Source of the DNA: Mucilaginibacter aquariorum
GTDB taxonomy: Bacteria > Bacteroidota > Bacteroidia > Sphingobacteriales > Sphingobacteriaceae
DNA length: 64,000 nt
Direction of reading: 5' to 3'
Assembly (NCBI RefSeq): GCF_024498135.1
Contig: NZ_JANHOH010000001.1
Location: forward strand, 1,550,001 to 1,614,000
The notes beneath the pieces were generated by a model. That model did no database searches, was not told the DNA's origin, and worked only from the letters and a program-made list of their open reading frames with translations. Positions within the stretch are counted from its first letter, which is position 1; every line of letters begins with the position of its first letter. Both the position numbers and the translations under genes were made by a program. This document shows positions 53,967-63,097 of the stretch, piece after piece.

Positions 53967-56711
53967 TTAGCTAAATATGGTTTGTGCTTTTTTGATGGTT
54001 TTGGCCAGGTCGATGCCTTCGCCTAACACGCCTTTGAACAGGTCACCGGTCTCTTTCAGGCGGTCCAGCGCGTTATGGATATTGAAATGCTGGATCGTCA
54101 GGCCCGGTTTTACTTCGTCCCAGGTGAGGGGCATAGACACCGTCGCGCCCGGTTTCGGGCGGAGTGAATACGGCCCTGCGATCGTTGCGCCCGGACGGTT
54201 CTGTAAAAAGTCCAGGTACATTTTGCCTTTGCGCGCGGCAATACTGCGTTCGAGGCTGGTAAAATGCGGGATCTGTTTATGCACCAGCTTGACAATGATA
54301 TTGGCGAACATCTGCGACTGGTCATAGGTGTATTTACCTCCCAGCGGGATATAAATATGCATACCGGTCGAGCCCGAAGTTTTCGGGTATGCCGGCACAT
54401 CAATGGCATCCAGCACTTTCTTTACTTCGAGGGCGGCCTGTACCACCTGGTCATAAGTGTGCTTATCCGGGTCCAGATCAATCACGCAGTAGTCCGGGTT
54501 ATCCGGTGTTTCCGCTCGGCTGAACCAGGGGTTGATCTCGATGCAGCCTAAAGAGTTCATCCATAGGAGACTGGCTTCATCAGTTGCTACTAAATATTTG
54601 GTCACCTTTCCTTCTCCGGTTACGTGGTCAAATGTTTTAGCCCAGTCCGGTGCTTTGTCCGTAACATTCTTCTGGTAGAAGCTTTGGCCATGAATGCCAC
54701 CAGGAAAGCGGTTTAAGGACATTGGCCGGTCTTTCAGATAGGGCATCATGTATTCGCCTACCTTATAGTAATAATTCAGCATTTGCCCTTTGGTGATCTT
54801 ATCCTCCGGCCAATACAGTTTAGTAACGTGGTTGAATTTGAGGTCATGCCCGCAAACTTTTTTGGTTTGTGTATCCTCAGTCGGATTGAGCAATGTTTTC
54901 CGTTCGGTGGTTTTGACCGGCTCCAATTTTAGATCGGCATCTTTCGTTTTGCCTTTCGTCTTGGCTTTTGATTTTTCCCTAACTACAGACGTTTCTGTGG
55001 TTTTGGAAACTATTGGCTCAGTTTCAGTTATGGTTTCTGCTGTATCGACAGGCGTCTCCAGTATTACATCTTTTGCTTTTTTGTCATTGCGCATCCCTTT
55101 AAAGGATGCCTGGCGAAACACGCCATCACTGGTCACTTCGGCGAAACCTACTTCACAAACCAGTTCAGGTTTTAACCAGGTCGGTTTTGCACCCATCCGT
55201 TTAGGGCGGAAGCGGGTCGGTTTATCGACATCGACCTCATAATCAAAAGGGCTTCTATCCGTGATGAGCGGCTTGAATTGCGTCATCATTTCTTTTTGCA
55301 GTTTGTCTGAAAAGCCAGTACCTACTTTGCCTACGAATTGCAATTCCTTGCCTTTGTAAACACCCAGCACCAAAGCGCTGAATGATTTGCCGGTGCCTTC
55401 ATTTTTGGTAAAACCGGCGATCACTACTTCCTGCCTGCGCTGCACTTTAACTTTGAGCCATTCTTTACTGCGCAGATCGGAAGTATAAACACTATCCGCT
55501 TTTTTGGCGATGATGCCTTCCAGCCCCATCTTTTCCGCTGCCGCGAAAAAGTCAATGCCATTTGCATCGAACACTTTGCTTTGGCGAATATGGTCATTGT
55601 CTGTCGGCATAATCGATTGTAGAATAGCCTGGCGCTCGATAAGGGGCAGTCCCATCAGGTTCTTACCTTCATACCATAAAATATCGAAAATGTAATAAAC
55701 CAGGTTGCCGTCCGCTTCACTGCGCCAGTTCTGCATTGCGCCGAAATCAGATATCCCTTTATCGTTCAACACCAGTAGCTCACCGTCCAAAACGGCATCC
55801 ATGCCCCAGCCTTTCAGCGCGTCATTGATGGGGTAATATTTTTCAAAAGGAAGATTATTGCGCGAGATCAGCTGTGCGCCTTCTTTTTTGCTAAGCACCG
55901 CAACCGCCCGGTAACCATCCCACTTTACCTCAAAGAGCCAGCCCGGTTCATTAAACGGTTTGTCAACCAAAGTCGCTTTCATCGGTTTAATGTTTGCCGG
56001 AACCTTGGATTTTGGGGCAGCTTTCAATATTGCTTTTATATCCAGGTCTGCTGCTTCTTCTGTAGCAACTTCTTCTTCCAGTTCCTCGTCCGGCACCACG
56101 TCTTCTTCGTGGCCATGTTGCCAAACCTTTTCACTGGTTTTTTCCATCGTTTCAATGGTTTTACCGGAAAGCACGGATTTGTCCTTTTTAGTGATGTCCT
56201 CGCTGGTCGCGAACTCATCCTTGTGCTTGATCATCAGCCAGCCGTTTTCTCCCATACCATGCGTTTTAACCATGGCAAATTCACCATTGAGCTTTTCGCC
56301 ATGCAACTTGATCTTTAGCTGTCCCGAAGCGAGTTGTTTGAGCAGATGTTTTTCCTGAGCTTTTTTGCCTTTAATTGGCTCTATCGGCTCATAGGTACCT
56401 TCGTCCCAAACAATCACCGTACCGCCGCCATATTCTCCTTTCGGAATAATTCCTTCAAAGTTCAAATAGTCAAACGGGTGATCTTCGACCATCATGGCCA
56501 GGTGCTTAACTTTTGGATCAAGGCTCGGGCCTTTTGGTACCGCCCAACTTTTCAGTACGCCGTCCATCTCCAGACGGAAATCATAATGCAGCCTCGAGGC
56601 ATCGTGCTTTTGCACAACGAAAATGAGGTTGTTCTTATCCTTGCTTTTTCCGGCTTTAGGTTCGGCGGTCTTTTTAAAATCCCGCTTTTTGGCGTATTCA
56701 ATCAGCCCCAT
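53967..56711 (-). CDS. ligD: Multifunctional DNA ligase D for non-homologous end joining
   Basis: This 914-residue enzyme has the order phosphoesterase, ligase, polymerase. The phosphoesterase domain (about 1-165) shows HDASRLHYDFRLEMDG and GEYGGGTV. The ligase domain (about 240-540) has the adenylation Lys263 in EVKWDGYRAV. A Lys/Thr-rich linker precedes the polymerase/primase domain (about 610-905) with the metal motif DLDPD. It seals ends held by Ku. The domain order matches the Pseudomonas-type LigD rather than the mycobacterial type. Confidence 0.93.
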   Translation of the reverse strand: MGLIEYAKKRDFKKTAEPKAGKSKDKNNLIFVVQKHDASRLHYDFRLEMDGVLKSWAVPKGPSLDPKVKHLAMMVEDHPFDYLNFEGIIPKGEYGGGTVIVWDEGTYEPIEPIKGKKAQEKHLLKQLASGQLKIKLHGEKLNGEFAMVKTHGMGENGWLMIKHKDEFATSEDITKKDKSVLSGKTIETMEKTSEKVWQHGHEEDVVPDEELEEEVATEEAADLDIKAILKAAPKSKVPANIKPMKATLVDKPFNEPGWLFEVKWDGYRAVAVLSKKEGAQLISRNNLPFEKYYPINDALKGWGMDAVLDGELLVLNDKGISDFGAMQNWRSEADGNLVYYIFDILWYEGKNLMGLPLIERQAILQSIMPTDNDHIRQSKVFDANGIDFFAAAEKMGLEGIIAKKADSVYTSDLRSKEWLKVKVQRRQEVVIAGFTKNEGTGKSFSALVLGVYKGKELQFVGKVGTGFSDKLQKEMMTQFKPLITDRSPFDYEVDVDKPTRFRPKRMGAKPTWLKPELVCEVGFAEVTSDGVFRQASFKGMRNDKKAKDVILETPVDTAETITETEPIVSKTTETSVVREKSKAKTKGKTKDADLKLEPVKTTERKTLLNPTEDTQTKKVCGHDLKFNHVTKLYWPEDKITKGQMLNYYYKVGEYMMPYLKDRPMSLNRFPGGIHGQSFYQKNVTDKAPDWAKTFDHVTGEGKVTKYLVATDEASLLWMNSLGCIEINPWFSRAETPDNPDYCVIDLDPDKHTYDQVVQAALEVKKVLDAIDVPAYPKTSGSTGMHIYIPLGGKYTYDQSQMFANIIVKLVHKQIPHFTSLERSIAARKGKMYLDFLQNRPGATIAGPYSLRPKPGATVSMPLTWDEVKPGLTIQHFNIHNALDRLKETGDLFKGVLGEGIDLAKTIKKAQTIFS

Positions 56712-56714
56712 GTT

Positions 56715-56888
56715 TTATTTTTTTAGTTCACGCTTTACATCCGGCGCGGCAGTGCCTGCCGCCAATACAGCAGCTTTTACTTTATCCTGTGACACGTTGA
56801 ATTCCCTCGCCCAAAATTCGAGGGCATAGGCATCATCGATGTCAATTGTCCGTGCATCCGCGGTATTTGCTTTTATCTTTCGGTTCAT
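56715..56888 (-). CDS. DUF3606-type small protein, copy 1
   Basis: This 57-residue protein from the ATG at 56888 (MNRKIKANTADARTIDIDD) has the DUF3606 pattern DAYALEFWAREFNVSQDKVKAAV. It ends three bases before the ligD start, so the two may be co-transcribed. The function of the family is unknown. Confidence 0.65.
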   Translation of the reverse strand: MNRKIKANTADARTIDIDDAYALEFWAREFNVSQDKVKAAVLAAGTAAPDVKRELKK

Positions 56889-56912
56889 CTTATAGATAAG
56901 TAAGTTGACAAC

Positions 56913-56932
56913 AAAGCCCCTTGCGGGGCTTT
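56913..56932 (-). terminator. Hairpin between the two DUF3606 genes
   Basis: AAAGCCCC, loop TTGC, GGGGCTTT form a perfect eight-base stem. It lies between the stop of the upstream DUF3606 gene (56953) and the start of the next (56888). A clear T-run is missing, so termination may be partial. Confidence 0.5.
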
Positions 56933-56952
56933 GCATTATGGTTTCGGATGGG

Positions 56953-57135
56953 CTATTTCTTCTTCTTATCAGCAAGATATTTTTCGATAACCTTACGGTC
57001 ATTGGAGCCCGTGGCCCTCTTTGCGCCGACGAGCGCTTGTGTACTGATGCCTAACTTCTCGGCTTCGTACTTTACCTCATACTTTTCGCCGGAATTGACT
57101 TTCTTACGGTCTGTGGTCGTTCCTTTAGTTGCCAT
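56953..57135 (-). CDS. DUF3606-type small protein, copy 2
   Basis: This 60-residue protein from the ATG at 57135 (MATKGTTTDRKKVNSGEKY) has the DUF3606-like core YEVKYEAEKLGISTQALVGA and a Lys-rich tail. It is a tandem relative of the gene at 56715. A role near LigD is suggested only by position. Confidence 0.6.
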   Translation of the reverse strand: MATKGTTTDRKKVNSGEKYEVKYEAEKLGISTQALVGAKRATGSNDRKVIEKYLADKKKK

Positions 57136-57296
57136 TGTTTTGATGTTAGATTTAACTGAGTAACAACGTTTAGAAAGGATGGTTTTAACCCGCAGGTAAT
57201 GAATTCTATTAAAAGAATAATAGGGCCACAATTCGTATGATACAAGGCGGGGTTGAAGAATTGTTGATTTGCTTTTGCAAAGCTTATGATCCTGTA

Positions 57297-58517
57297 TCAA
57301 CGATTATGCAAAGCATAACCTAATGCCAGTCCTACCAATATAGCGATAATGACGGCGATCCAGTTAAGAGAAGATTTGTTTTCCAGGCCTGTTATTTGCG
57401 CCCTGTAAGTAGCCAGTTGCTCGTTAAGGATGCTTAACTTTTCCTGTTGCAGCTTTTGCGTTTCGCCAAGTTGCTGGTTGTAGTTATTGGTGATCAATGT
57501 TATTTGGTTGTTCAGGCCGGAAATTTTCTCGTTATATACTTTTTCCAGGTCGTCGTTATTCTTCTTTTTTAGTTCTTCAACGGACTGTAGTTGTTGCTTC
57601 AGGTTATCAATTTCCTTTTGATAATTAGCGGTTAACTGCTTTTTTACGGATTCGACTAATTGCGCCCTGGAATTTTGGACTTCCTCAACAGTTTGATTGT
57701 ACGTATCATTCAGGAATTGCCCAAACTCTGACGGCGTGATGAATGCCTTATCGGCAATTTTTTGTAAAAGAGTCACATCATCTTTGTGCCCGATTGCAGT
57801 AACGAACAGTGATTTTAAATAAATTACTTTTTCAGCTAATGCTGCCTTATTAAAAATTTCCAGGTTTTCTCCACCACCTCTTGAAATTACGATGATATCG
57901 GTATCCTGCTCATCCAGTTGTCCGAGCATTTGAACGATCTCTGTTTCCGAACTTAAATTGATCTTATGGAATTCAAGCTGGTAGAACGCTATCGATTCCC
58001 TGAGCTGATGTTTGATGTCATTATCGATAATGGCTGTTTTCCCAATGATGACCCCAATTTTAAAGGGTTGCTCCTGGATGATCTTTTCTTTGATCCAGCT
58101 CTGTACATCGCGGAAACCATTGGCAGCCTTCGCCTGCTGTATCTCTATACGCCTTATTTCTTCACCGGAATATTTGTTTTGTGTCTGACCGACCAGCTCT
58201 GTAACGGTTAATTGTATATCAATGCGGCTTGCATTATTTATTACCCTTCGCGTAATGAAGCCGTTGATTATAATGGTCTTGTTATGCTGCATCTCGTTCC
58301 GGATCAGTGCCGGCACGATCAGCGTTATTTGCGCGTCTGAAGATTCATCCCGCAAGCTATCATAGTAGGCACCGTTATATATGCTTCCTTTTCCTAACTG
58401 GAAAACACCCTTTAATTGTATGATCTTTTGTGTTTGTTTCAGCGAGATCGAATTATTAAACAAGTTCAATACAGCTGCAGGCGAGTAAATAACAGGTGCC
58501 GGATTTTCTAATTCCAT
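57297..58517 (-). CDS. XseA-like exonuclease VII protein with C-terminal membrane anchor
   Basis: This 406-residue protein resembles the large subunit of exonuclease VII. It has an OB-like N-terminus (about 30-110) and the catalytic block IIVISRGGGENLEIFN (about 208-223), then VTAIGHKDDVTLLQKIADKAFITPSEFG (about 239-266, in two parts). A long coiled coil follows (about 275-380). Unlike ordinary XseA it ends in a membrane helix (about 386-403, WIAVIIAILVGLALGYAL). No xseB partner is nearby. It probably degrades single-stranded DNA at the membrane; that is inference. Confidence 0.7.
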   Translation of the reverse strand: MELENPAPVIYSPAAVLNLFNNSISLKQTQKIIQLKGVFQLGKGSIYNGAYYDSLRDESSDAQITLIVPALIRNEMQHNKTIIINGFITRRVINNASRIDIQLTVTELVGQTQNKYSGEEIRRIEIQQAKAANGFRDVQSWIKEKIIQEQPFKIGVIIGKTAIIDNDIKHQLRESIAFYQLEFHKINLSSETEIVQMLGQLDEQDTDIIVISRGGGENLEIFNKAALAEKVIYLKSLFVTAIGHKDDVTLLQKIADKAFITPSEFGQFLNDTYNQTVEEVQNSRAQLVESVKKQLTANYQKEIDNLKQQLQSVEELKKKNNDDLEKVYNEKISGLNNQITLITNNYNQQLGETQKLQQEKLSILNEQLATYRAQITGLENKSSLNWIAVIIAILVGLALGYALHNR

Positions 58518-58870
58518 TGCTGTAAAATTATCAAAAATATTATTAGCAGGCTGTTAAGAATACGGAAGTACCACGGTAAACCGTGGCCCGCGCTTTCCGC
58601 TATATCTTTTTTTCAAAAAGGATGTCGCTGCAATCGCTACTTCGCCCATGCCTGCAAACAAGGTTCGTCGTTCCGCCAGGCTACACTTCTCACCACGTTT
58701 GCGAGCCGCTCAGCAAAAGCCTGCCAGCCGCATTCCCGCAGCACCGTCCGAATTGGACCGTACGCTACGCTTAACCCGGCCATTTCCACCCGCCCATCCG
58801 GCTGGAAGGCATTTGCTTTTCCGGGAGATGATGGGTAATTCAATTTACAGGCTAAATTTAAAATCTATGT
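58518..58870. other. GC-rich block without a clear gene
   Basis: This gap begins with a perfect dyad CCACGGT-AA-ACCGTGG at 58571-58586 and a CTTTTTTTCAAAAAG palindrome near 58610. No reading frame looks like a protein. The block is GC-richer than its flanks and could be a dispersed repeat or the remains of a mobile sequence. Confidence 0.35.
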
Positions 58871-58925
58871 AGCGTAAGCGATTTTTTCATGCCCAGGACT
58901 TTTCAAAACATTTTACAATTTAGCT

Positions 58926-59317
58926 GTAAATGATGCCAGAAATATCACGATAAAAACATTCAAAAATTCACGCTTGAACTTCCTGTTACCGTCTGCGATC
59001 AATTACTGCTTGATGATCATAAAAGCGATTCAAGTTTGACTATAAGCCATCATTTAAGGCATGAGCTGGAAAGGTTCCGATTGGTATTAATAGTCGCTGT
59101 GCAACGAGATTCAAATATTGGAACTAGGAAACAAATCAGAGTAGGTGCCGCACTTATCCTGGGGATTTGTGTTATCGTAATGTTTAGATTCCACATCGTG
59201 ACTACATTTCCGTCTTTCAAATGGCTGATATATATTGGTATTTCCATTCTTGGGATATACGCCAGTTATCAATTGTTAACCAAACTATTTATTCTCACAA
59301 CGCAAATCCCTAATTGA
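58926..59317 (+). pseudogene. Possible fragment of a small membrane protein
   Basis: An open frame without a good start encodes KFTLELPVTVCDQLLLDDHK, then a stretch with two membrane helices (VGAALILGICVIVMF and LIYIGISILGIYASY), ending TTQIPN. No ATG lies in frame near the start, and the family is not recognised. It may be a decayed gene or a real one with an unusual start. Confidence 0.3.
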
Positions 59318-59543
59318 GCAATTGGAATTATTAGCGATACATCAACGGATCAAAGATGAATTTACCTGTTAAGTTTTACGTAATTATCAAATTTCGATAC
59401 CTTAAATATTATCCTGACATACTTGTGCGGCAACATGCACATAATACCTTGCGCTTTTAGGATCATTAGCTTCTTAAGCTTCCGCCATTGCACTGTTGAT
59501 CCAGATTCAACTATGTATTTCTTTGTGATGATTTACGGCTTAC

Positions 59544-59681
59544 CATATAATTTATTTTTTGGAATGCAAAGGTGAAGCCAGCCCCCACGGCTGTCAAGGG
59601 TATATAAACCCCGGCAAGCCAGGGCCCTTGACAGCCGCAACGCCAGGCTTCTTTTACCTGCATTAAAAAATAAATTATATG
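59544..59681. repeat. Long inverted repeat with 57-nt arms before the gene at 59684
   Basis: The arms 59544-59600 and 59625-59681 have equal length. They share an outer 17 bases (CATATAATTTATTTTTT), an inner 13 bases (CGGCTGTCAAGGG) and a middle GAAGCC, with mismatched internal loops between. A 24-nt loop separates them. The structure ends three bases before an ATG. It could fold as a single-stranded promoter or origin during transfer. Confidence 0.65.
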
Positions 59682-59683
59682 TT

Positions 59684-60283
59684 ATGGAAAGCCTGGTATT
59701 AAATCTTCGATCAAAAAAACAAATTACAGATTACATCGCCGATAATCACCTCATTAGATATGAGAAGGACATTTTCAATGAATTGCTAATGGCTATCGAA
59801 AATAATGAGCAGCAAAATCTTGACTGGTTCCGCAGCTTCGGCGATAGTTTAAGAGCAATTGCCATGAACCTGCATGCTTACCGCAAAGGCTTGGAATTTG
59901 GGTTTACAGAAATCGCTTTTGATCAATATGGTTGGTTCAAGCGTCCGCAATGGTTAGACACAGAAGAACACGCTTTTGGTGATACCAGTCGGTACGGCAA
60001 CCACAGCACCATTACCATTGGACATGGCCCGAATGGCCTTTGGACTTATGCAATGAGTTATAGTTTTGGTTGCGCAGGCGGCGGTTACGCGCTTTCTGTA
60101 TATGATAAAAAATACAATACTCGTGACGAAACGTTTACCGCCGCGCTAGATGATTTAAAAATAAAAATGACATCGCGCATCGGTAGTACTGATACTACTA
60201 ATGATAAACAGCCGATCATACTGGCAACGCTTCGTGATATTGAAAAAGCGAAGATTGCTATGGTGCAGCTAACACTCTTTTAG
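59684..60283 (+). CDS. ICE-type hypothetical protein behind a long hairpin
   Basis: This 199-residue protein has DWFRSFGDSLRAIAMNLHAYR, then a Gly-rich core (GHGPNGLWTYAMSYSFGCAGGGYALSVY, read in two parts) that looks like a small beta fold. Similar proteins occur on Bacteroidetes mobile elements, without a known role. Its start follows a 138-nt inverted repeat, which may control it during conjugation. Confidence 0.55.
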   Translation: MESLVLNLRSKKQITDYIADNHLIRYEKDIFNELLMAIENNEQQNLDWFRSFGDSLRAIAMNLHAYRKGLEFGFTEIAFDQYGWFKRPQWLDTEEHAFGDTSRYGNHSTITIGHGPNGLWTYAMSYSFGCAGGGYALSVYDKKYNTRDETFTAALDDLKIKMTSRIGSTDTTNDKQPIILATLRDIEKAKIAMVQLTLF

Positions 60284-60429
60284 CAGAGTTTGCGTAATGA
60301 ATATTAAATTATATCGTAACCATTTGACGACGATATATCAACGAAAATGTACCCATGCCCTACTTTAGCATTCGTTAAAGTCAGGCGATATTTTATGGTT
60401 AGCTGCTCTTTGCTTTTACTATATTCTAA

Positions 60430-60735
60430 TCACTGGGTTTTAAATTTGGACAGGTTCAAAAACCTAACCTGGGTTCCAATAAACCTATCATAGGACGGGC
60501 TATATTCGATGAGCCCCCATTCTGATATTTCACGTATGCATTTATGATAGGTCGCCATTGATCGGATTTTTGCCATATCCATAATTGTACTTCTCGATAT
60601 CTTAAAAGGTGTGTGATAATTATCGTTCCTCCAGCTACAAAACAAAGCAAGGTAAATGCTAATGTGCGTTGCCTTAAGCTTTTTATTACTTTTGCCTGCC
60701 TGAATAAAAAAGATAAGTGTATTTACTTCCTTCAC
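60430..60735 (-). CDS. Winged-helix-like ICE protein
   Basis: This 101-residue basic protein has ATHISIYLALFCSWR, the segment FKISRSTIMDMAKIRSMATYHKCIREISEWGLIEYSP (in two parts) typical of a replication-initiator or GntR-like winged helix. It lies four bases after the excisionase-like gene, in the same operon. It probably binds DNA. The target is unknown. Confidence 0.6.
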   Translation of the reverse strand: MKEVNTLIFFIQAGKSNKKLKATHISIYLALFCSWRNDNYHTPFKISRSTIMDMAKIRSMATYHKCIREISEWGLIEYSPSYDRFIGTQVRFLNLSKFKTQ

Positions 60736-60739
60736 GATT

Positions 60740-60997
60740 CTAACTGCCCTCCAATAATCGCCTGACTTCGGTTGCCCTGTAATAATGGATACTGCCTACC
60801 TTTGTAGAGCGTAATTTGCCGCTTATACGCAGCCCTTGAAGTGTGTTTGGAGAAATGCTGAGCATTTGCCGGACCTGCCTGGTTCGTAACCATTCATTGT
60901 TGAGGTTATCCGGCTTTTGAATAAGTAATTTAATTTCTTTAAGTAAGTCTTCTTTAAATAATTGAAGATCCTCTTTAGTTATGATTTCTGCTGACAT
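60740..60997 (-). CDS. Excisionase-like helix-turn-helix protein
   Basis: This 85-residue protein ends in a MerR/excisionase-type HTH (EWLRTRQVRQMLSISPNTLQ, then GSIHYYRATEVRRLL). Such proteins act with integrase to excise ICEs. The promoter region has a CGGTA-TACCG dyad 53 bases upstream of the start and a TTTGC box 43 nt from the dyad centre, the same geometry as at 1178-1221. It is followed by the winged-helix gene. Confidence 0.75.
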   Translation of the reverse strand: MSAEIITKEDLQLFKEDLLKEIKLLIQKPDNLNNEWLRTRQVRQMLSISPNTLQGLRISGKLRSTKVGSIHYYRATEVRRLLEGS

Positions 60998-61049
60998 AGG
61001 ATTATTTAAAGCAAATAACCTGTGAAACTATCGGATTACTTGACAAGCA

Positions 61050-61066
61050 TTTCGGTAGTACCGAAA
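61050..61066 (-). promoter_or_regulatory. Operator-like dyad before the excisionase-like gene
   Basis: TTTCGGTA-G-TACCGAAA is a perfect 17-base dyad. On the minus strand a TTTGC box starts 43 nt from its centre (61015-61011). A related partial copy, CCGGTAATACC, lies at 61127-61137. The same core is found at 1172-1184. Confidence 0.65.
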
Positions 61067-61139
61067 GATAAATCATCAGAAAATCGATTACAAATGGCAA
61101 AATAATTATTCATTATACCAATAATTCCGGTAATACCAC

Positions 61140-61501
61140 CCGCCATAAAAAGAACTTTTAATTATCATAGGGAAATATTCCGGTATTGGTATATCCTTGC
61201 TTCCTACCTGGGCTATCCAATCGGATAGCAATTATGTGGAGCGCGTAACAAATAAATGGCAGAATATGGTCAACAGGATTGCTAGCGTGTTCTGACAAGT
61301 TCCGACTACTCAAATGTGTCAGAAGAATGATGAGCAACCGCTCGATCAGTCTCGTGGCAGGATTTGCCACATAGATTTTGCAAACCGACTTATGCAAAAT
61401 CGCCAACTTAGAATGCTCTACCATTCTTTCACTGCAGGTTGGGATTGACCCAAGGCTATTTTAATATCGGTAGGCAAACATGACGTTTACATCGTAGGAA
61501 A
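61140..61501. other. Gap without a supported gene
   Basis: I see no convincing gene here. A minus frame at 61158-61424 encodes a His- and Leu-rich text with no family signal. The gap may contain the end of the element, but no direct repeat or tRNA end could be found by eye. Confidence 0.4.
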
Positions 61502-62152
61502 TTATTCGGCCCAAGGAGAATCTAATATGCAATTACAGAAATTCTTACGATGGAAGTTAGGTAACATAAAGGCGCAAACATCAGCTTTAATATTGCCAAA
61601 TGTTGTTTCTGTTTTGTGTTCAAACCCGCTAAAAAAAGCAGGTATAATTTTCTTTTTAAAATCATTTCTTGGAAATGCTTTTATAATCTCTTCGCGATTC
61701 TCTTCACTTAAATTTTCGTAACCATCTCCCATTACATCCAAGCCAACACCACTATACATTAATGCTACTTCATTCTCTTTATGTTCAGCAATACCAATAG
61801 TTGTATGCAGGGCGATGGTATCCCATACAAGCTGCAACTTATCCTTCGCAATTCCATGTCCTCTGAGGAATTCCCGCGCTGCGTTGGCACCGTCTACTTC
61901 AAACCTCAGGTTGGGGCTGCTGTAAGGTGAAACCAAACCCAAATCATGGAAAACGGAAGCTACGTATAGTAATTCCGAATCATGAGGTAAACTATTTCTT
62001 TTCGCGTTTAATGAAGAAAATAGGAACACGCGCAGGGAGTGATTATAGATAAACTCAGTGCCATGTTCTAATAAGAGTTCTGTCGCCTGTCTTGCAATTG
62101 AACTATCCGGAATAGTAATGCCTGCTACTGCTTTTAATTGATTAATTGCCAT
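61502..62152 (-). CDS. HD-domain phosphohydrolase-like protein
   Basis: This 216-residue protein has the HD-domain metal ligands H38 (YNHSLRVF), HD at 69-70 (VFHDLGL) and H116 (IALHTTIGI), in the arrangement of cyanamide hydratase-like HD proteins. The substrate is not known. It is in the same direction as the AraC regulator upstream and may be controlled by it. Confidence 0.75.
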   Translation of the reverse strand: MAINQLKAVAGITIPDSSIARQATELLLEHGTEFIYNHSLRVFLFSSLNAKRNSLPHDSELLYVASVFHDLGLVSPYSSPNLRFEVDGANAAREFLRGHGIAKDKLQLVWDTIALHTTIGIAEHKENEVALMYSGVGLDVMGDGYENLSEENREEIIKAFPRNDFKKKIIPAFFSGFEHKTETTFGNIKADVCAFMLPNFHRKNFCNCILDSPWAE

Positions 62153-62239
62153 GATATGTTTTTTATCAAAAGTAAGTCACCGATCAGCGTGTACGAATAG
62201 CAATAAAAGCGTTTGACATGCTAAAATTGACATCGAACA

Positions 62240-63097
62240 TTATTTTCCTCTTTGAACAAATTTATCCCTGAAGTTGGCTGGAGAAAACGTTGTGCACTTC
62301 TTGAAAAAATGACTGAACTGCTCAGGTGTGGTGAAATTAAGCGAGTATGCAATTTCTTTTATGGGAGCTGGACTAAATTGGAGCGTCCTTTTTGCTTCCG
62401 ATACCAATTTGCTATTAATAATGTTTTTGGTGCTTTTTTTATTGCATCTTTTACAGATGTCACTAAGGCGTCTCGCTGTAATTCCCATCATTTCCGCATA
62501 ATCCTGCACTTCATGCAGGGTTTTGTAATTTGTGGTTAACAAATCCATGAATTTTCTATAAATAATATAGTTCTGGCTATCAAAAGTGCTTTCATCAGTG
62601 ATCCTGACATTGGCAACCTTGATCATGATTATTTTTAGATAGGCGGCCATTGCATCAATTTGGTTTATATAGGGCACTTTTTTAAACTCATGCTCAAGCG
62701 TTTTAAAAAGCAATCTAAGCTCATTAAATTGAGCAATATTTAACTGTAGACATTGATTTGTTGTTACATCACTAAATAACACGGCTTTGCAATTACTTGC
62801 GCTTTTGGGTGCTTTTTCCCAAAAGCAATCGGCAAAACATAGTACATATCCGCTAACAATCGCTGGTTTTTCAAACATGTAAACCTGCGCTTTAGCAAGT
62901 ATATACAATTCCTTGCTTTTGATTTGAAAGGAATGATCGTCCACACGCAAGGTACTCGACCCCTTTTCGATCAAAAGTAAACGGTGGTAACTTAAACGAT
63001 TGGGAAACTCTGTATCAAGGGAGGTATTGCTCAGTTGATCAATGGAAAAAGAGTTATCCATTGCGGTTTCAACAACAACTTTTAAAGATGATTTCAT
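62240..63097 (-). CDS. AraC-family transcriptional regulator
   Basis: This 285-residue regulator has an N-terminal cupin-like sensing part (YHRLLLIEKGSSTLRVDDHSF-type, about residues 33-55) and a C-terminal pair of HTH motifs (MMGITARRLSDICKR, then APIKEIAYSLNFTTPEQFSHFFKK). The nearest candidate target is the HD gene 87 bases downstream. The ligand is unknown. Confidence 0.85.
   Translation of the reverse strand: MKSSLKVVVETAMDNSFSIDQLSNTSLDTEFPNRLSYHRLLLIEKGSSTLRVDDHSFQIKSKELYILAKAQVYMFEKPAIVSGYVLCFADCFWEKAPKSASNCKAVLFSDVTTNQCLQLNIAQFNELRLLFKTLEHEFKKVPYINQIDAMAAYLKIIMIKVANVRITDESTFDSQNYIIYRKFMDLLTTNYKTLHEVQDYAEMMGITARRLSDICKRCNKKSTKNIINSKLVSEAKRTLQFSPAPIKEIAYSLNFTTPEQFSHFFKKCTTFSPANFRDKFVQRGK

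Noticed and set aside
61158..61424. 88-codon minus-strand frame in the gap
   Set aside because: No family signal, no clear promoter and unusual composition. It is not reported as a gene.
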